From the NCBI RefSeq assembly GCF_900113315.1, contig NZ_FOZG01000002.1:434001-498000 (forward strand): a stretch of 64,000 nucleotides of DNA, read 5' to 3'. Within the stretch, counting starts at the first letter, position 1. Each line of letters opens with the position of its first letter. This stretch comes from Sphingomonas jatrophae (GTDB taxonomy: Bacteria; Pseudomonadota; Alphaproteobacteria; Sphingomonadales; Sphingomonadaceae). Position numbers and translations under genes: made by a program. A model generated the notes under the pieces. The model saw only the letters and a program-made list of their open reading frames with translations, did no database searches and was not told where the DNA came from. Below, piece after piece: positions 22,132 through 30,584 of this stretch.

Positions 22132-23415
22132 ATGATGCGTGACCAAGTGTCCCGCCACATGGGGACCGTGGTGGAGCGGCTGCGGGTGCAGCTCGCGCTC
22201 ACGCTGCTGTGCGGCGTGCTGCTGCCCTCGCTCCTGCTCATTCCTTATTGGGGCGAGGAAAGCCGGGCCGGTCGCGGCGTCACCTACAGCATCGTCGGCG
22301 CGACCGCCGCGATCATCGTCGCCACCCTGGTCGCCCGGCGCGTGTCGTCCTTCCCCGGCACGCGCGCCTTCACCTATATCGTGCCGTCCTACGCCAGCGC
22401 CTATTCGCTGATCCTGGCGGGGCTGTTCCTCGCGCGGCTCGACTATAATCGGCTGTTCCTGTCGGTCTCGTTCGCGCTGTCGCTGATGATCGCGCTGGCC
22501 ATCGCGCTGCACGTCACGCGCAACGGCCGCCAGCGCTTCTACGTCGTGCCGTTCGGCCGGACCGAGCGGCTGCGCGAGGCCGCGAGCGTCGAATGGATCG
22601 TGCTGACCGAGCCGACCGTGCCGCAGGACCCCAAGGCGGTGATCGTCGCCGATCTGCAGCATGATCATGACGATGCATGGGCGCGCATGCTGGCGGTCGC
22701 CGCGGTGCGGGGACACGAAGTCTATCATACCAAGGTGCTGATGGAGTCGCTCACCGGCCGGGTGGCGATGGATCATCTGTCGGAGAACAGCTTCGGCTCG
22801 CTGGTGCCGAACCTTGCTTATGTCCATGCCAAGCGGATGCTGGACGTGATCGGCGTGATCGCGCTGGCGCCGCTGCTGCTGCCGGCGCTGCTGGCGATCG
22901 CGCTGATGGTGAAGCTGAGCTCTCCCGGCCCCGTCTTCTTCGTGCAGGAGCGGATGGGCTATCGCGGCATCCCGTTCCGCATGGTCAAGTTCCGCACCAT
23001 GTATGTCCGCGACGATGCCGCCACCGAGGCCGCCCGCATCGAGGCGATGACGCGCAGCCGCGACCCGCGCATCACCCGCATCGGCCATGTGCTGCGCCGC
23101 AGCCGGATGGACGAGCTGCCGCAGATCTGGAACGTGCTGCGCGGAGAGATGAGCTGGATCGGCCCGCGGCCGGAAGCGATCCCGCTGTCGCGCTGGTATG
23201 AAGGGGAGATTCCCTTCTATCTCTATCGCCACATCGTTCGCCCGGGCATTTCGGGCTGGGCGCAGGTGAACCAGGGCCACGTGACGGACATCGCCGCGGT
23301 GACGGCCAAGCTCAATTACGATTTCTACTACATCAAGAACTTCTCGGCGTGGCTGGACGTTCTGATCGCGCTCAAGACGGTGCGCACCATATCCAACGGC
23401 TTCGGCGCGCGCTGA
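22132..23415 (+). CDS. Polyprenyl-phosphate sugar-1-phosphate transferase (glycan priming enzyme)
   Basis: Polyisoprenyl-phosphate hexose-1-phosphate transferase that starts repeat-unit assembly on undecaprenyl phosphate; 427 residues. Four N-terminal transmembrane helices (about residues 18-130) precede a cytosolic linker. The last TM (about 240-262; LDVIGVIALAPLLLPALLAI) leads into the catalytic domain with PGPVFFVQERMG, MVKFRTM, RRSRMDELPQIWNVLRGEMS, IGPRPE and RPGISGWAQV. It is related to WbaP/EpsE/GelB-type enzymes; the sugar is not predictable. Starts at GTG 22126, ATG 22132 or ATG 22135 are all possible. It is the only priming transferase in the locus. Confidence 0.9.
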   Translation: MMRDQVSRHMGTVVERLRVQLALTLLCGVLLPSLLLIPYWGEESRAGRGVTYSIVGATAAIIVATLVARRVSSFPGTRAFTYIVPSYASAYSLILAGLFLARLDYNRLFLSVSFALSLMIALAIALHVTRNGRQRFYVVPFGRTERLREAASVEWIVLTEPTVPQDPKAVIVADLQHDHDDAWARMLAVAAVRGHEVYHTKVLMESLTGRVAMDHLSENSFGSLVPNLAYVHAKRMLDVIGVIALAPLLLPALLAIALMVKLSSPGPVFFVQERMGYRGIPFRMVKFRTMYVRDDAATEAARIEAMTRSRDPRITRIGHVLRRSRMDELPQIWNVLRGEMSWIGPRPEAIPLSRWYEGEIPFYLYRHIVRPGISGWAQVNQGHVTDIAAVTAKLNYDFYYIKNFSAWLDVLIALKTVRTISNGFGAR

Positions 23416-23438
23416 CGGCAGCGGCATCGGGAGCGATC

Positions 23439-24206
23439 GTGCGACTGCCCTTCTTCTCGTCCGCCAAGCGCGCTGCGGCCGAGCGGCCGGCTCCGGCCGT
23501 GCCGCCGGGCACGCGCATCTATGCGATTGGCGACGTCCATGGCTGCGCCGAGGAGCTGCGCCGCCTGCTCGACATGATCGCTGCCGACCATGAGGCGCGC
23601 GGGCCCGCCACGTTGACGATCATTCTGCTGGGCGACCTGATGAACCGCGGGCCGGACGCGGCGGGCGCGATCGAGCAGGCGCGCGCGCTGGTCGCATCGG
23701 GCACCGGCCGGCTGCTCAAGGGCAATCACGAGGAGCTGTTCGTCAAGGCCGCGCGGGGCGACCGGGCGTCGGTGCGTGCGCTGATGGTCAATGGCGGCGC
23801 CGCCACGCTGGCTAGTTTCGGGCTGGAGCAGGCGGAGGTGGAGCGTGGCGACTATGGCGATCTGGCCGCACTGCTGAAGGCGCGCATCCCGCGCGACATC
23901 GTTTCCTTCCTCGATGCGGGCGAGGACAAGATCGCGCTCGGCGACTATCTGTTCGTCCATGCCGGCATCCGCCCCGGCGTGCCGATCGCTGAGCAGGCGG
24001 GCAGCGACCTGCGCTGGATCCGCCGCGAGTTCCTCCACAGCCGCGAGGGGCACGGCGCGGTGATCGTGCATGGCCACACGATCACCGACGGGGTGGACGA
24101 GCAGGACAACCGCATCGGCATCGACACCGGCGCCTATCGCAGCGGCATCCTGACCGCGATCGGGCTGGAGGGCACCGCCCGCTGGTATCTCGCAACCGCG
24201 GGCTGA
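23439..24206 (+). CDS. Metallophosphoesterase (Ser/Thr phosphatase type), paralog 2
   Basis: A 255-residue calcineurin-like phosphatase with all metal motifs: [31 protein letters not shown] and VHGHT. I chose the GTG at 23439 because GGGAG sits six bases before it and it follows the transferase by 23 bp. Upstream in-frame starts would overlap the transferase deeply. The gene is a clear paralog of the one at 21150, on the other side of the priming transferase. Confidence 0.85.
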   Translation: MRLPFFSSAKRAAAERPAPAVPPGTRIYAIGDVHGCAEELRRLLDMIAADHEARGPATLTIILLGDLMNRGPDAAGAIEQARALVASGTGRLLKGNHEELFVKAARGDRASVRALMVNGGAATLASFGLEQAEVERGDYGDLAALLKARIPRDIVSFLDAGEDKIALGDYLFVHAGIRPGVPIAEQAGSDLRWIRREFLHSREGHGAVIVHGHTITDGVDEQDNRIGIDTGAYRSGILTAIGLEGTARWYLATAG

Positions 24207-24207
24207 C

Positions 24208-24240
24208 CACGCCCGCGGCCTTGTCGCGCCCGCGGGCGTG
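24208..24240 (+). terminator. Strong hairpin after the second phosphatase gene
   Basis: CACGCCCGCGG (24208-24218) pairs perfectly with CCGCGGGCGTG (24230-24240), giving an 11-bp stem and an 11-base loop. It begins two bases after the phosphatase stop. There is no T-run, so it may be a partial terminator or an mRNA-stabilising hairpin between the priming genes and the export genes. Confidence 0.5.
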
Positions 24241-24304
24241 GGGCATGTAAGGCGCGTGGATCGGGCCGTGTTTCGGGCCGGCCGTCTGCGCGATGGAGGT
24301 TGGG

Positions 24305-25000
24305 TTGCGCTTTCGCCAGATGCTGTTCGGAGTGGCGGCCGTCGCCACGTTGCTTTCGGGCTGCGGCTCGGTGCGTGACAAGCGCATGTCCTACAATCCG
24401 ACCAACTTCAGCGCGCCGGACGAATTGCCGGTGCAGGACATGCTGGCGACTTACCGGGTTGGTCCCGGCGACGTTGTCACCGTGTCGGTGTTCGGTGTCG
24501 ATTCGCTCTCTGGCGATCGCGCGGTCGATCCGGCGGGCAATCTGACCATGCCGCTGATCGGCGCGGTGCCGGCGGCGGGCAAGTCGACGCAGGAACTTGG
24601 CACCGAGCTCGCGAGCCGGCTGGGCGCCCGGTATCTGCAGCAGCCGCAGGTCACCGTCACGATTAAGACTGCGGTCGCCCGGACGGTGACGGTGGATGGC
24701 TCGGTCGGCGCGCCCGGCCTGTATCCGGTGCCCGACAAGACGACGCTGCTGAAGACGATCGCCATGGCGCGGGGCACGTCGCAGGGCGCCAATCCGAAGA
24801 AGGTCGTCGTGTTCCGCCAGATCAACGGCCAGCGCAATGCGGCCGCCTTCGACCTGACCACGATCCGTGACGGCATCGATCCGGATCCCGTAATTTACGC
24901 GAACGACGTCGTCGTCGTGGACGGGCGTGAGACGAACGCCACATGGATGGCGCTGCTCCAGGCAGTTCCCGTTATCGGCCTTTTCGCCCGGGTTTACTGA
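24305..25000 (+). CDS. Polysaccharide export outer-membrane lipoprotein (Wza/GelD-type)
   Basis: Outer-membrane export channel component of a Wzy-dependent exopolysaccharide system; about 231 residues. A lipoprotein signal ends in the lipobox LLSGC. The polysaccharide-export (poly_export) domain is visible as YRVGPGDVVTVSVFGVDSLS, followed by a SLBB domain (VTVDGSVGAPGLYPVP). An ATG at 24293 is in frame, but its own codons contain GGAGG five bases before a TTG at 24305. That GGAGG is the best ribosome-binding site and gives a normal signal peptide, so TTG is preferred. The C-terminus is shorter than in E. coli Wza. Confidence 0.88.
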   Translation: MRFRQMLFGVAAVATLLSGCGSVRDKRMSYNPTNFSAPDELPVQDMLATYRVGPGDVVTVSVFGVDSLSGDRAVDPAGNLTMPLIGAVPAAGKSTQELGTELASRLGARYLQQPQVTVTIKTAVARTVTVDGSVGAPGLYPVPDKTTLLKTIAMARGTSQGANPKKVVVFRQINGQRNAAAFDLTTIRDGIDPDPVIYANDVVVVDGRETNATWMALLQAVPVIGLFARVY

Positions 25001-25143
25001 CCTTTTCCGCTTGATTGGCGACGCGCGTTGCGGCGCGCGAAGACGCGCGTGCGCGCTGCGCATCAGGGTTGCGACTCTCCTAACGGGATGTTACACGGGA
25101 GATACGTAATTCATGGGGCGATGCTCGCCGCTATCAAGGGGTC

Positions 25144-25419
25144 GTGAAAATGCGCAGGATCGCGACGATGATGGCAGCGCTTGCGCTGTTCAGCGCGCAG
25201 GCGGGTGTGGCGGTTGCCCAGCCGGCTCAGAACGCCCCTGTGTCCCAGCGGATCGAGTCGCGTCAGGGCGATCCCGTCGCCCGCGGCCTGCCGCTGAGCG
25301 ACCCGCGCCTGATTGCGATCTCGCTCGCCGCGCTTACCACTTTCATCCTCGGCTTCATCGCCGCGGTGAAGGGCCGCGGCAACGGGAACGGCAACGGCGG
25401 GCAGCCCGTCAGCCCCTAA
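25144..25419 (+). CDS. Small exported membrane-anchored protein with Gly-Asn tail
   Basis: A 91-residue protein of unknown function. It has a signal peptide (ATMMAALALFSAQAGVAVAQ), a short linker, one C-terminal transmembrane helix (LIAISLAALTTFILGFIAAV) and a low-complexity RGNGNGNGGQPVSP tail. The start may be GTG 25144 or ATG 25150. It sits between the export lipoprotein and the Wzy/WaaL-type gene, so an accessory role in the export complex is inferred from position only. Confidence 0.65.
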   Translation: MKMRRIATMMAALALFSAQAGVAVAQPAQNAPVSQRIESRQGDPVARGLPLSDPRLIAISLAALTTFILGFIAAVKGRGNGNGNGGQPVSP

Positions 25420-25426
25420 GCCCCTG

Positions 25427-25445
25427 CCGCCAGCCACGCTGGCGG
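25427..25445 (+). terminator. Hairpin after the small membrane-protein gene
   Basis: CCGCCAGC / GCTGGCGG, a perfect 8-bp stem with a CAC loop, eight bases after the stop. It lacks a T-run. It probably tunes expression between the small gene and the polymerase/ligase gene about 100 bp downstream. Confidence 0.4.
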
Positions 25446-25543
25446 GAAGCTGTGCCGATACGTGACGGAACCCGCCAAGATCGGGCTTGCGTGCGCATGT
25501 TTTGGCGGCGATGACGGACCAGCATCTTTTCGGGGCCTAGTAG

Positions 25544-26950
25544 TTGTCGCGCGTCATCAGCCGCTATCTCGCCCCGACGTATCTGCTGCTCTGCCTGCTG
25601 CTGGGTGGCGCCAGCGCGGCAGGATATATCGCCAACGGCCTGCTTCAGCTCCTCGGGCTGATCTGCATTCTCATCGTGGTGCTGTCAGGTTCGCTGCCTG
25701 ACCTGCCGCGCCACGCGCGTCGCCTGCTCGCCCTGTTCGGCTTGCTCGCGCTGCTGCTGCTGTTCGAGCTGATCCCCCTGCCGCCGGCACTCTGGTCGCT
25801 GCTGCCCGGCCGCGGCGTGGCTGCGGATGGCTATGCGCTGCTGGACATGGCCACGCCCTGGCTGCCCATCTCGCTTTCGCCCGATGGCACGATCGCGATT
25901 CTCGCCACACTCGTGCCGCCGCTCGCGATGGTGCTGCTGGTCTTCGCCTCATCCGGGTACGGCCGGCTCTATGCGGTGTACGTCCTCGTTGCAGTGGCCG
26001 GCGGCTCCATCTTCCTCGGCGTCTTCCAGCGCATGCAGGGGCCGGACTCGCCCTACTACATCTACGAGATCACCAATCGCGGCGGCGTCGTCGGCATGTT
26101 CGCCAACCGCAACCACCTTGCCACCTTGCTGCTGACTGCGCTGCCCTTCGTCGGCGCGCTGGCGATCAGCCCGAAGCGCAACAAGATGCAGGTCGACTCC
26201 AAGGTCGGGCGGCTGATGATCACCGGTTGTCTGGCGTTGCTGCTGACGGTCGGCCTCATCATCGTGAAGTCCGCCGCCGGCTGGATGCTGCTGCCGGCCG
26301 CGCTGTTCGCCGCTGCCGCGGTGTACGTCCGTGGCGAGAAGGGCGCAGTGCCGCGCGCGTTGTGGCAGGTGGGCGTTGTCGTCGGCGTGGTCTGCCTGAT
26401 CGCGGCGGTGGTCGCGCCACTGAAGGTGAATGATCTCGGCGATCGGCTGAGCGGCATCGACCCGCACATGCGCAACCAGTCGATCCGCACGACCGCGCGT
26501 GCGTCGCTCGACTATCTGCCGTTCGGCTCGGGGGGCGGCACCTTCCAGCTGGTGTTCCCGAACTATGAGGACGTCGAGGCGGCCTCGCTGGAATATCTCA
26601 ACCATGCGCATAACGACTATGTCGAGGTGGCGCTGGAACATGGCCTGCCGGGCATGGCGCTGATCGTGCTGGCGATCGCCTTCTGGGTCTCGCAGGGTCG
26701 CCGGCTGTGGCGCAAGGGCGAAGGCGATGCGCTGGCTTGGGCGAGCTTCGTCGCCGTCGGGCTGGTCATCGCGCACAGCCTGGTCGATTATCCGCTGCGC
26801 ACCGCTGCCATCGCTGCGGTGGCGGCGCTGGGCGCGGCGTTGATGGTCGCCCCCGAGACCGCCGAGATGCCGAGCTGGCAGTCCGCCCGCAAGCGCAAGC
26901 GGCGGTCGGGCAGCAGCGCACGCACCATCGAGATCGCGCTGGCCGACTGA
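25544..26950 (+). CDS. O-antigen ligase / Wzy-type polymerase family membrane protein
   Basis: A polytopic membrane protein of 468 residues with about 11-12 hydrophobic segments and the Wzy_C/O-ligase core. The large periplasmic loop contains GMFANRNHLATLLL and YLPFGSGGGTFQLVFPNYE, then EYLNHAHNDYVEVALEHGLPG, which is diagnostic for this superfamily. In a Wza/Wzc context it is most likely the repeat-unit polymerase. The start appears to be TTG at 25544, which directly precedes the first hydrophobic segment; no better start was found. Confidence 0.85.
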   Translation: MSRVISRYLAPTYLLLCLLLGGASAAGYIANGLLQLLGLICILIVVLSGSLPDLPRHARRLLALFGLLALLLLFELIPLPPALWSLLPGRGVAADGYALLDMATPWLPISLSPDGTIAILATLVPPLAMVLLVFASSGYGRLYAVYVLVAVAGGSIFLGVFQRMQGPDSPYYIYEITNRGGVVGMFANRNHLATLLLTALPFVGALAISPKRNKMQVDSKVGRLMITGCLALLLTVGLIIVKSAAGWMLLPAALFAAAAVYVRGEKGAVPRALWQVGVVVGVVCLIAAVVAPLKVNDLGDRLSGIDPHMRNQSIRTTARASLDYLPFGSGGGTFQLVFPNYEDVEAASLEYLNHAHNDYVEVALEHGLPGMALIVLAIAFWVSQGRRLWRKGEGDALAWASFVAVGLVIAHSLVDYPLRTAAIAAVAALGAALMVAPETAEMPSWQSARKRKRRSGSSARTIEIALAD

Positions 26951-27072
26951 TGGCTGAGCGCGGCGCCCGGCCTCCATATACTGCAGCGGGCGGCTCCGCC
27001 GTCACGCCTTATGCGCGCGGCGAAGGGCCGGCCGGCCGCGCGCCTTTCTGCCGGACGGACGCAAGATCATGA
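26950..27072 (+). CDS. Possible 40-codon coupling ORF between polymerase and wzc
   Basis: An open frame whose ATG overlaps the upstream stop (TGATG) and whose stop overlaps the wzc start (ATGA). The 40-residue product (MAERGARPPYTAAGG...) resembles nothing I recognise. The double overlap suggests it could carry ribosomes across the 118-bp gap to wzc, but chance is possible in DNA of this GC content. Confidence 0.25.
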   Translation: MAERGARPPYTAAGGSAVTPYARGEGPAGRAPFCRTDARS

Positions 27073-29330
27073 GCGACATCACCCCCACCCTTCCGCCGGA
27101 AGCGCCCCGCGGCCAGCTGGTGACGCGCGGCAGCCCCGCGCTGTCCGAGGCGATCGCGACGGAGAAGGCGCCCAGCCACCTCGACGTCAACGAGGTGTGG
27201 CGCGTCCTGATGAAGTGGCGCTGGCTGATCGTCGGCATGCTGATCGCGGCCGTCGCCGTGTCGATCATCATCACCATCTCGACGACGCCGGTCTATCGCT
27301 CCACCGCGACGCTGGAGATCAACACCCAGCCGATGCAGGTCATGCAGCAGCAGACCGACCTGACGCCCGTCGCGCGCAACGAGGCGCAGTTCCTCGCGAC
27401 GCAGATCGGCCTGTTGAGCAGCCGCACGCTGGCCGAGCGGGTGATGCGCGCAGTCGGCCTGGCCGACGACGAGGCGTTCGTGAAAGGCTACAGCAACCGC
27501 CGCGACCGCGAGGGGGCTGCGGTGGGCAAGCTGCTCGCCAATTTCGAGGTGACGCCGCTGCGTGGCAGCAACCTCATCATCATCGGCTATCGCGATCCGG
27601 ATCCCGCCCGCTCGGCGCGGATCATCAATGCCTATGCGCAGGGCTTCATCGATTCCACGCTGGAGCGCCGCTACAACGCCACCGCCTTCGCGCGGCAGTT
27701 CCTCCAGAGCCGGCTGGACGCGACGCGCGCCAAGCTGGAGGCGAGCGAGCGGGCGCTGGTCGCCTATGCGCGGTCGCAGAACATCCTGTCGCTGGGCGCG
27801 GGCAGCGTGACGGCGGGCAATGCCGGCGGCGCGTCCAGCTCGGCGCAGGACTCGCTCTCGGCGCAGTCGCTCGTCTCCTATAACGAGGCGCTGGCCGCCG
27901 CGACGCGCGACCGGATCGCCGCCGAACAGGCCTATCGCCAGGCGCCGCTCTCCTCCGATGCCTCGGCCGAGAGCAACGGCGCCATCCTGCAGCTGCGCAG
28001 CCAGCTGGCCGGGCTGCAGGCGGATTACCAGCAGAAGCTCGGCACCTATCGTCCCGACTTCCCCGAGATGGTGGCGCTGCGGCAGCGGATGGATGCGATC
28101 TCCAAGAGCATCGCCAGCGAGACGCGCAACATCAGCACGTCGCAGCGCGAAGGGCTCCGCGCCGCCTATGCCGCCGCCCGCGGCCGCGAGCAGCAGCTGC
28201 TGGCGCAGGTGAACAATTACCGCACCAACGTGCTCGACCTGCGCAATCGCGGCATCCAGTACAACATCCTGCAACGCGATCTCGACACCAACCGCACGAT
28301 CTACGACGCGCTGCTGCAGCGCTACAAGGAGATCGGCACGGCCGGCGGCGTCGGCGAGAGCCAGGCCTCGATCGTCGACAACGGTGCCGTGCCGAACGCG
28401 CCGTTCACGCCCAACGTCTACAAGAATCTGGCGTTCGGGCTGCTGATCGGCCTGATCCTGGGGCTGGGCGCCGCCTTCGCGATCGAGTTCATCGACGACA
28501 CGATCAAGACGCCCGAGGACGTCACCAACAAGCTGCGCGTGCCCGTGCTCGGCGTGGTGCCCAAGAGCGTCAAGGGAACGTCCTTCGTCGACGAGCTGAA
28601 GGATCAGCGATCCGAGATCAGCGAAGCTTATTACACGATCATGAGCTCGGTGCAGTTCGTCTCCAACAGCAGCTTCCCGCGCACCGCACTGGTGACGAGC
28701 ACGCGGCCGAGCGAGGGCAAGTCCTCCAGTTCGCTGGCGCTGGCGCAGAACCTCGCCCGCATGGGCGCCAACATCGTCCTCGTCGACGCCGACATGCGCA
28801 AGCCCTCGTTCAAGACGAGCCAGCCGGAGGAGATCGGCCTCGCGACCCTGCTGGTGACGAACGGGAGCGCGATGGAGCATGTCGCCTCCACGTCGATCCC
28901 CAACCTGTCGCTGCTGCCGAGCGGCCCGATCCCGCCCAACCCGGCCGAGCTGCTGGCGACCAACCGGATCAGCGCCATCCTGAACGAGCTGAGCAGCCAT
29001 TTCGATATCGTGCTGATCGACTCGCCGCCGGTGCTGGGCCTCGCCGACGTGCCCGTGCTGTCGGCGCTGTGCGAAGCGACGATCCTCGTCGTCGAGGCGG
29101 GGTCGGTGCGCCGCCCGGCGGTGCTCAGCTCGCTGCGCCGCCTGCTTGCCGCCAAGGCGAATGTCGCCGGCGCGATCCTGACCAAGTATAACCCGAAGAA
29201 CGGCGGCTACGGCTACGGCTATGGCTATGGTTCGGGCTATGGCTATGGCTATGGCTACGGCATGCGCCGGCCGCAGCGTTACGGCGAAGATGCCGAGGTG
29301 CGGCAGCTCGACATCGACCGGGTGGCGTGA
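27069..29330 (+). CDS. wzc: Wzc-type polysaccharide co-polymerase / bacterial tyrosine kinase
   Basis: A fused Wzz chain-length regulator and BY-kinase; 753 residues. The first TM is near residues 57-77 (WLIVGMLIAAVAVSIII) and the second near 455-475. Between them lies a long periplasmic coiled-coil region. The cytosolic kinase has Walker A TRPSEGKSSSSLALAQN (about 547), Walker A' VLVDADMRKPS (about 570) and Walker B VLIDSPP (about 647). The C-terminus has about ten tyrosines in Gly-Tyr repeats, the expected autophosphorylation cluster, encoded by tandem GGCTAT/GGCTAC hexamers. It controls export and chain length with the lipoprotein at 24305. Confidence 0.93.
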   Translation: MSDITPTLPPEAPRGQLVTRGSPALSEAIATEKAPSHLDVNEVWRVLMKWRWLIVGMLIAAVAVSIIITISTTPVYRSTATLEINTQPMQVMQQQTDLTPVARNEAQFLATQIGLLSSRTLAERVMRAVGLADDEAFVKGYSNRRDREGAAVGKLLANFEVTPLRGSNLIIIGYRDPDPARSARIINAYAQGFIDSTLERRYNATAFARQFLQSRLDATRAKLEASERALVAYARSQNILSLGAGSVTAGNAGGASSSAQDSLSAQSLVSYNEALAAATRDRIAAEQAYRQAPLSSDASAESNGAILQLRSQLAGLQADYQQKLGTYRPDFPEMVALRQRMDAISKSIASETRNISTSQREGLRAAYAAARGREQQLLAQVNNYRTNVLDLRNRGIQYNILQRDLDTNRTIYDALLQRYKEIGTAGGVGESQASIVDNGAVPNAPFTPNVYKNLAFGLLIGLILGLGAAFAIEFIDDTIKTPEDVTNKLRVPVLGVVPKSVKGTSFVDELKDQRSEISEAYYTIMSSVQFVSNSSFPRTALVTSTRPSEGKSSSSLALAQNLARMGANIVLVDADMRKPSFKTSQPEEIGLATLLVTNGSAMEHVASTSIPNLSLLPSGPIPPNPAELLATNRISAILNELSSHFDIVLIDSPPVLGLADVPVLSALCEATILVVEAGSVRRPAVLSSLRRLLAAKANVAGAILTKYNPKNGGYGYGYGYGSGYGYGYGYGMRRPQRYGEDAEVRQLDIDRVA
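29202..29262 (+). repeat. GGCTAY hexanucleotide repeat encoding the Wzc Tyr-Gly tail
   Basis: Tandem GGCTAC/GGCTAT units, interrupted once by GGTTCG, encode a Gly-Tyr run at the Wzc C-terminus. The number of phosphorylatable tyrosines could change by repeat slippage without breaking the frame. Confidence 0.8.
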
Positions 29331-30556
29331 TGATCGACAACGGGCGCTACATCCCGTCGTCGGGCGTGCGGATCGCGCTGCTCGCCGGCGCGGCGATCCT
29401 CGGCTGGATCTCGATCCGCTCGGCGGCGCAGAACGGCATCGGCGGCGCGGCGCCGCAGCTGGCGGCGCAATTCTGGCCGGCGGACGGGCCCAGCCTTGCG
29501 GCGCAGGCGCGGCAGCGGGTGGCGCTGGCGAGCGGCGAGGTGGACGAGCCGTCGCGCGCGCTGTTCCGTGCGGCTCTGGCGCGCGAGCCGCTGCTGTCCG
29601 ATCCGCTGGCGCTCGCCGCGCTGGATGCCGCCAAGGGCGATCCCGCGCGGGCCGAGCGGCTGATGGTGGCGGCCCGCAACCGCGATCCGCGCGCCCCCCT
29701 GCCCCGCTTCTTCCTGTTCGATCATTATGTCCGCCGCAGCGATTATGCCCGCGCGCTGGCGGAGGTCGGCCCCGCCATCCGGCTTCAGCCCGACGCCTCC
29801 ACCGCGCTGCTGACGGTGCTGTCGCTTATCGCCAATACGCCGGAGGGGCGCACCGCGCTGGCGCGGAAGCTGGCGACGCACCCCTTCTGGCGCGCCGGCT
29901 TCTTCAAGACCGCGAGCACCAACACGCAGCCGGAGACGATGCTGGCGCTGCTCTCCGCCCTGCCGACCGATGCGAGCCGCGATGCCGGCGAGGAACAGCG
30001 CGCCGTCTATTTCGCGCTGATCAACAGCGGCGCGGGCGCGCGCGCCTATGCGACGTGGCGTGGGCTGCTGCCCGCGGCATATCGGGACCGGATCGACGGC
30101 GTCTATGACGGCAGCTTCGGCGGCTGGCCGGGCGCGCAGCCGTTCAACTGGACGCTGGGCGACGGCAGCATCGGCACGGCCCGCATGGTGCGCGCCGCCG
30201 ATCTGCCGCAATCCACCGCGCTGGACGTGCGCTATTTCGGATCGACCGGCGGGACGCTGGCCGAGCAATATGTCTCCGTGCGGCCCGGCGCCTACCAGCT
30301 CCAGCTCTCGGCACGGCGCCGCACGACCGGCGCCACAGGCGGGCGGCTGAGCATGGAACTGCGCTGCGTCAACGGCGACGTGATCGCCACCTTGCCGATC
30401 GAGCCGCTCGATCCGCAACTGCGCACGCTGACCCTGCCGGTGACGGTGCCGGCCGGTTGCGACATGGCCCGCCTGCGCCTGATCGGCACGCCGGGCGACC
30501 TGTTCAGCGAAGTCGAGGCGCAGGTTACGGGCGTCGCGCTGGTGCGCGCCAACTGA
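29327..30556 (+). CDS. Membrane-anchored TPR-like protein of the glycan locus, unknown function
   Basis: A 409-residue protein starting inside the wzc stop (ATGA). One N-terminal transmembrane helix (VRIALLAGAAILGWISI) is followed by a helical TPR-like region (about 60-260; DPLALAALDAAKGDPARAERLM). The C-terminal part is beta-rich (about 270-405; FNWTLGDGSIG, YQLQLSARR, LTLPVTVPAGCDMARLRL) and looks like a carbohydrate-binding or jelly-roll module. The topology puts most of it in the periplasm. Coupling to wzc suggests a periplasmic partner of the export machine. Confidence 0.7.
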   Translation: MMIDNGRYIPSSGVRIALLAGAAILGWISIRSAAQNGIGGAAPQLAAQFWPADGPSLAAQARQRVALASGEVDEPSRALFRAALAREPLLSDPLALAALDAAKGDPARAERLMVAARNRDPRAPLPRFFLFDHYVRRSDYARALAEVGPAIRLQPDASTALLTVLSLIANTPEGRTALARKLATHPFWRAGFFKTASTNTQPETMLALLSALPTDASRDAGEEQRAVYFALINSGAGARAYATWRGLLPAAYRDRIDGVYDGSFGGWPGAQPFNWTLGDGSIGTARMVRAADLPQSTALDVRYFGSTGGTLAEQYVSVRPGAYQLQLSARRRTTGATGGRLSMELRCVNGDVIATLPIEPLDPQLRTLTLPVTVPAGCDMARLRLIGTPGDLFSEVEAQVTGVALVRAN

Positions 30557-30584
30557 CGCGCGCGGGCAGGCCGGCGTCCGCGCG

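Noticed and set aside
27009-29000. A 663-codon minus-strand frame opposite wzc
   Set aside because: Wzc motifs are intact on the plus strand; the antisense translation is Arg/Gln/Ala-rich without domains.
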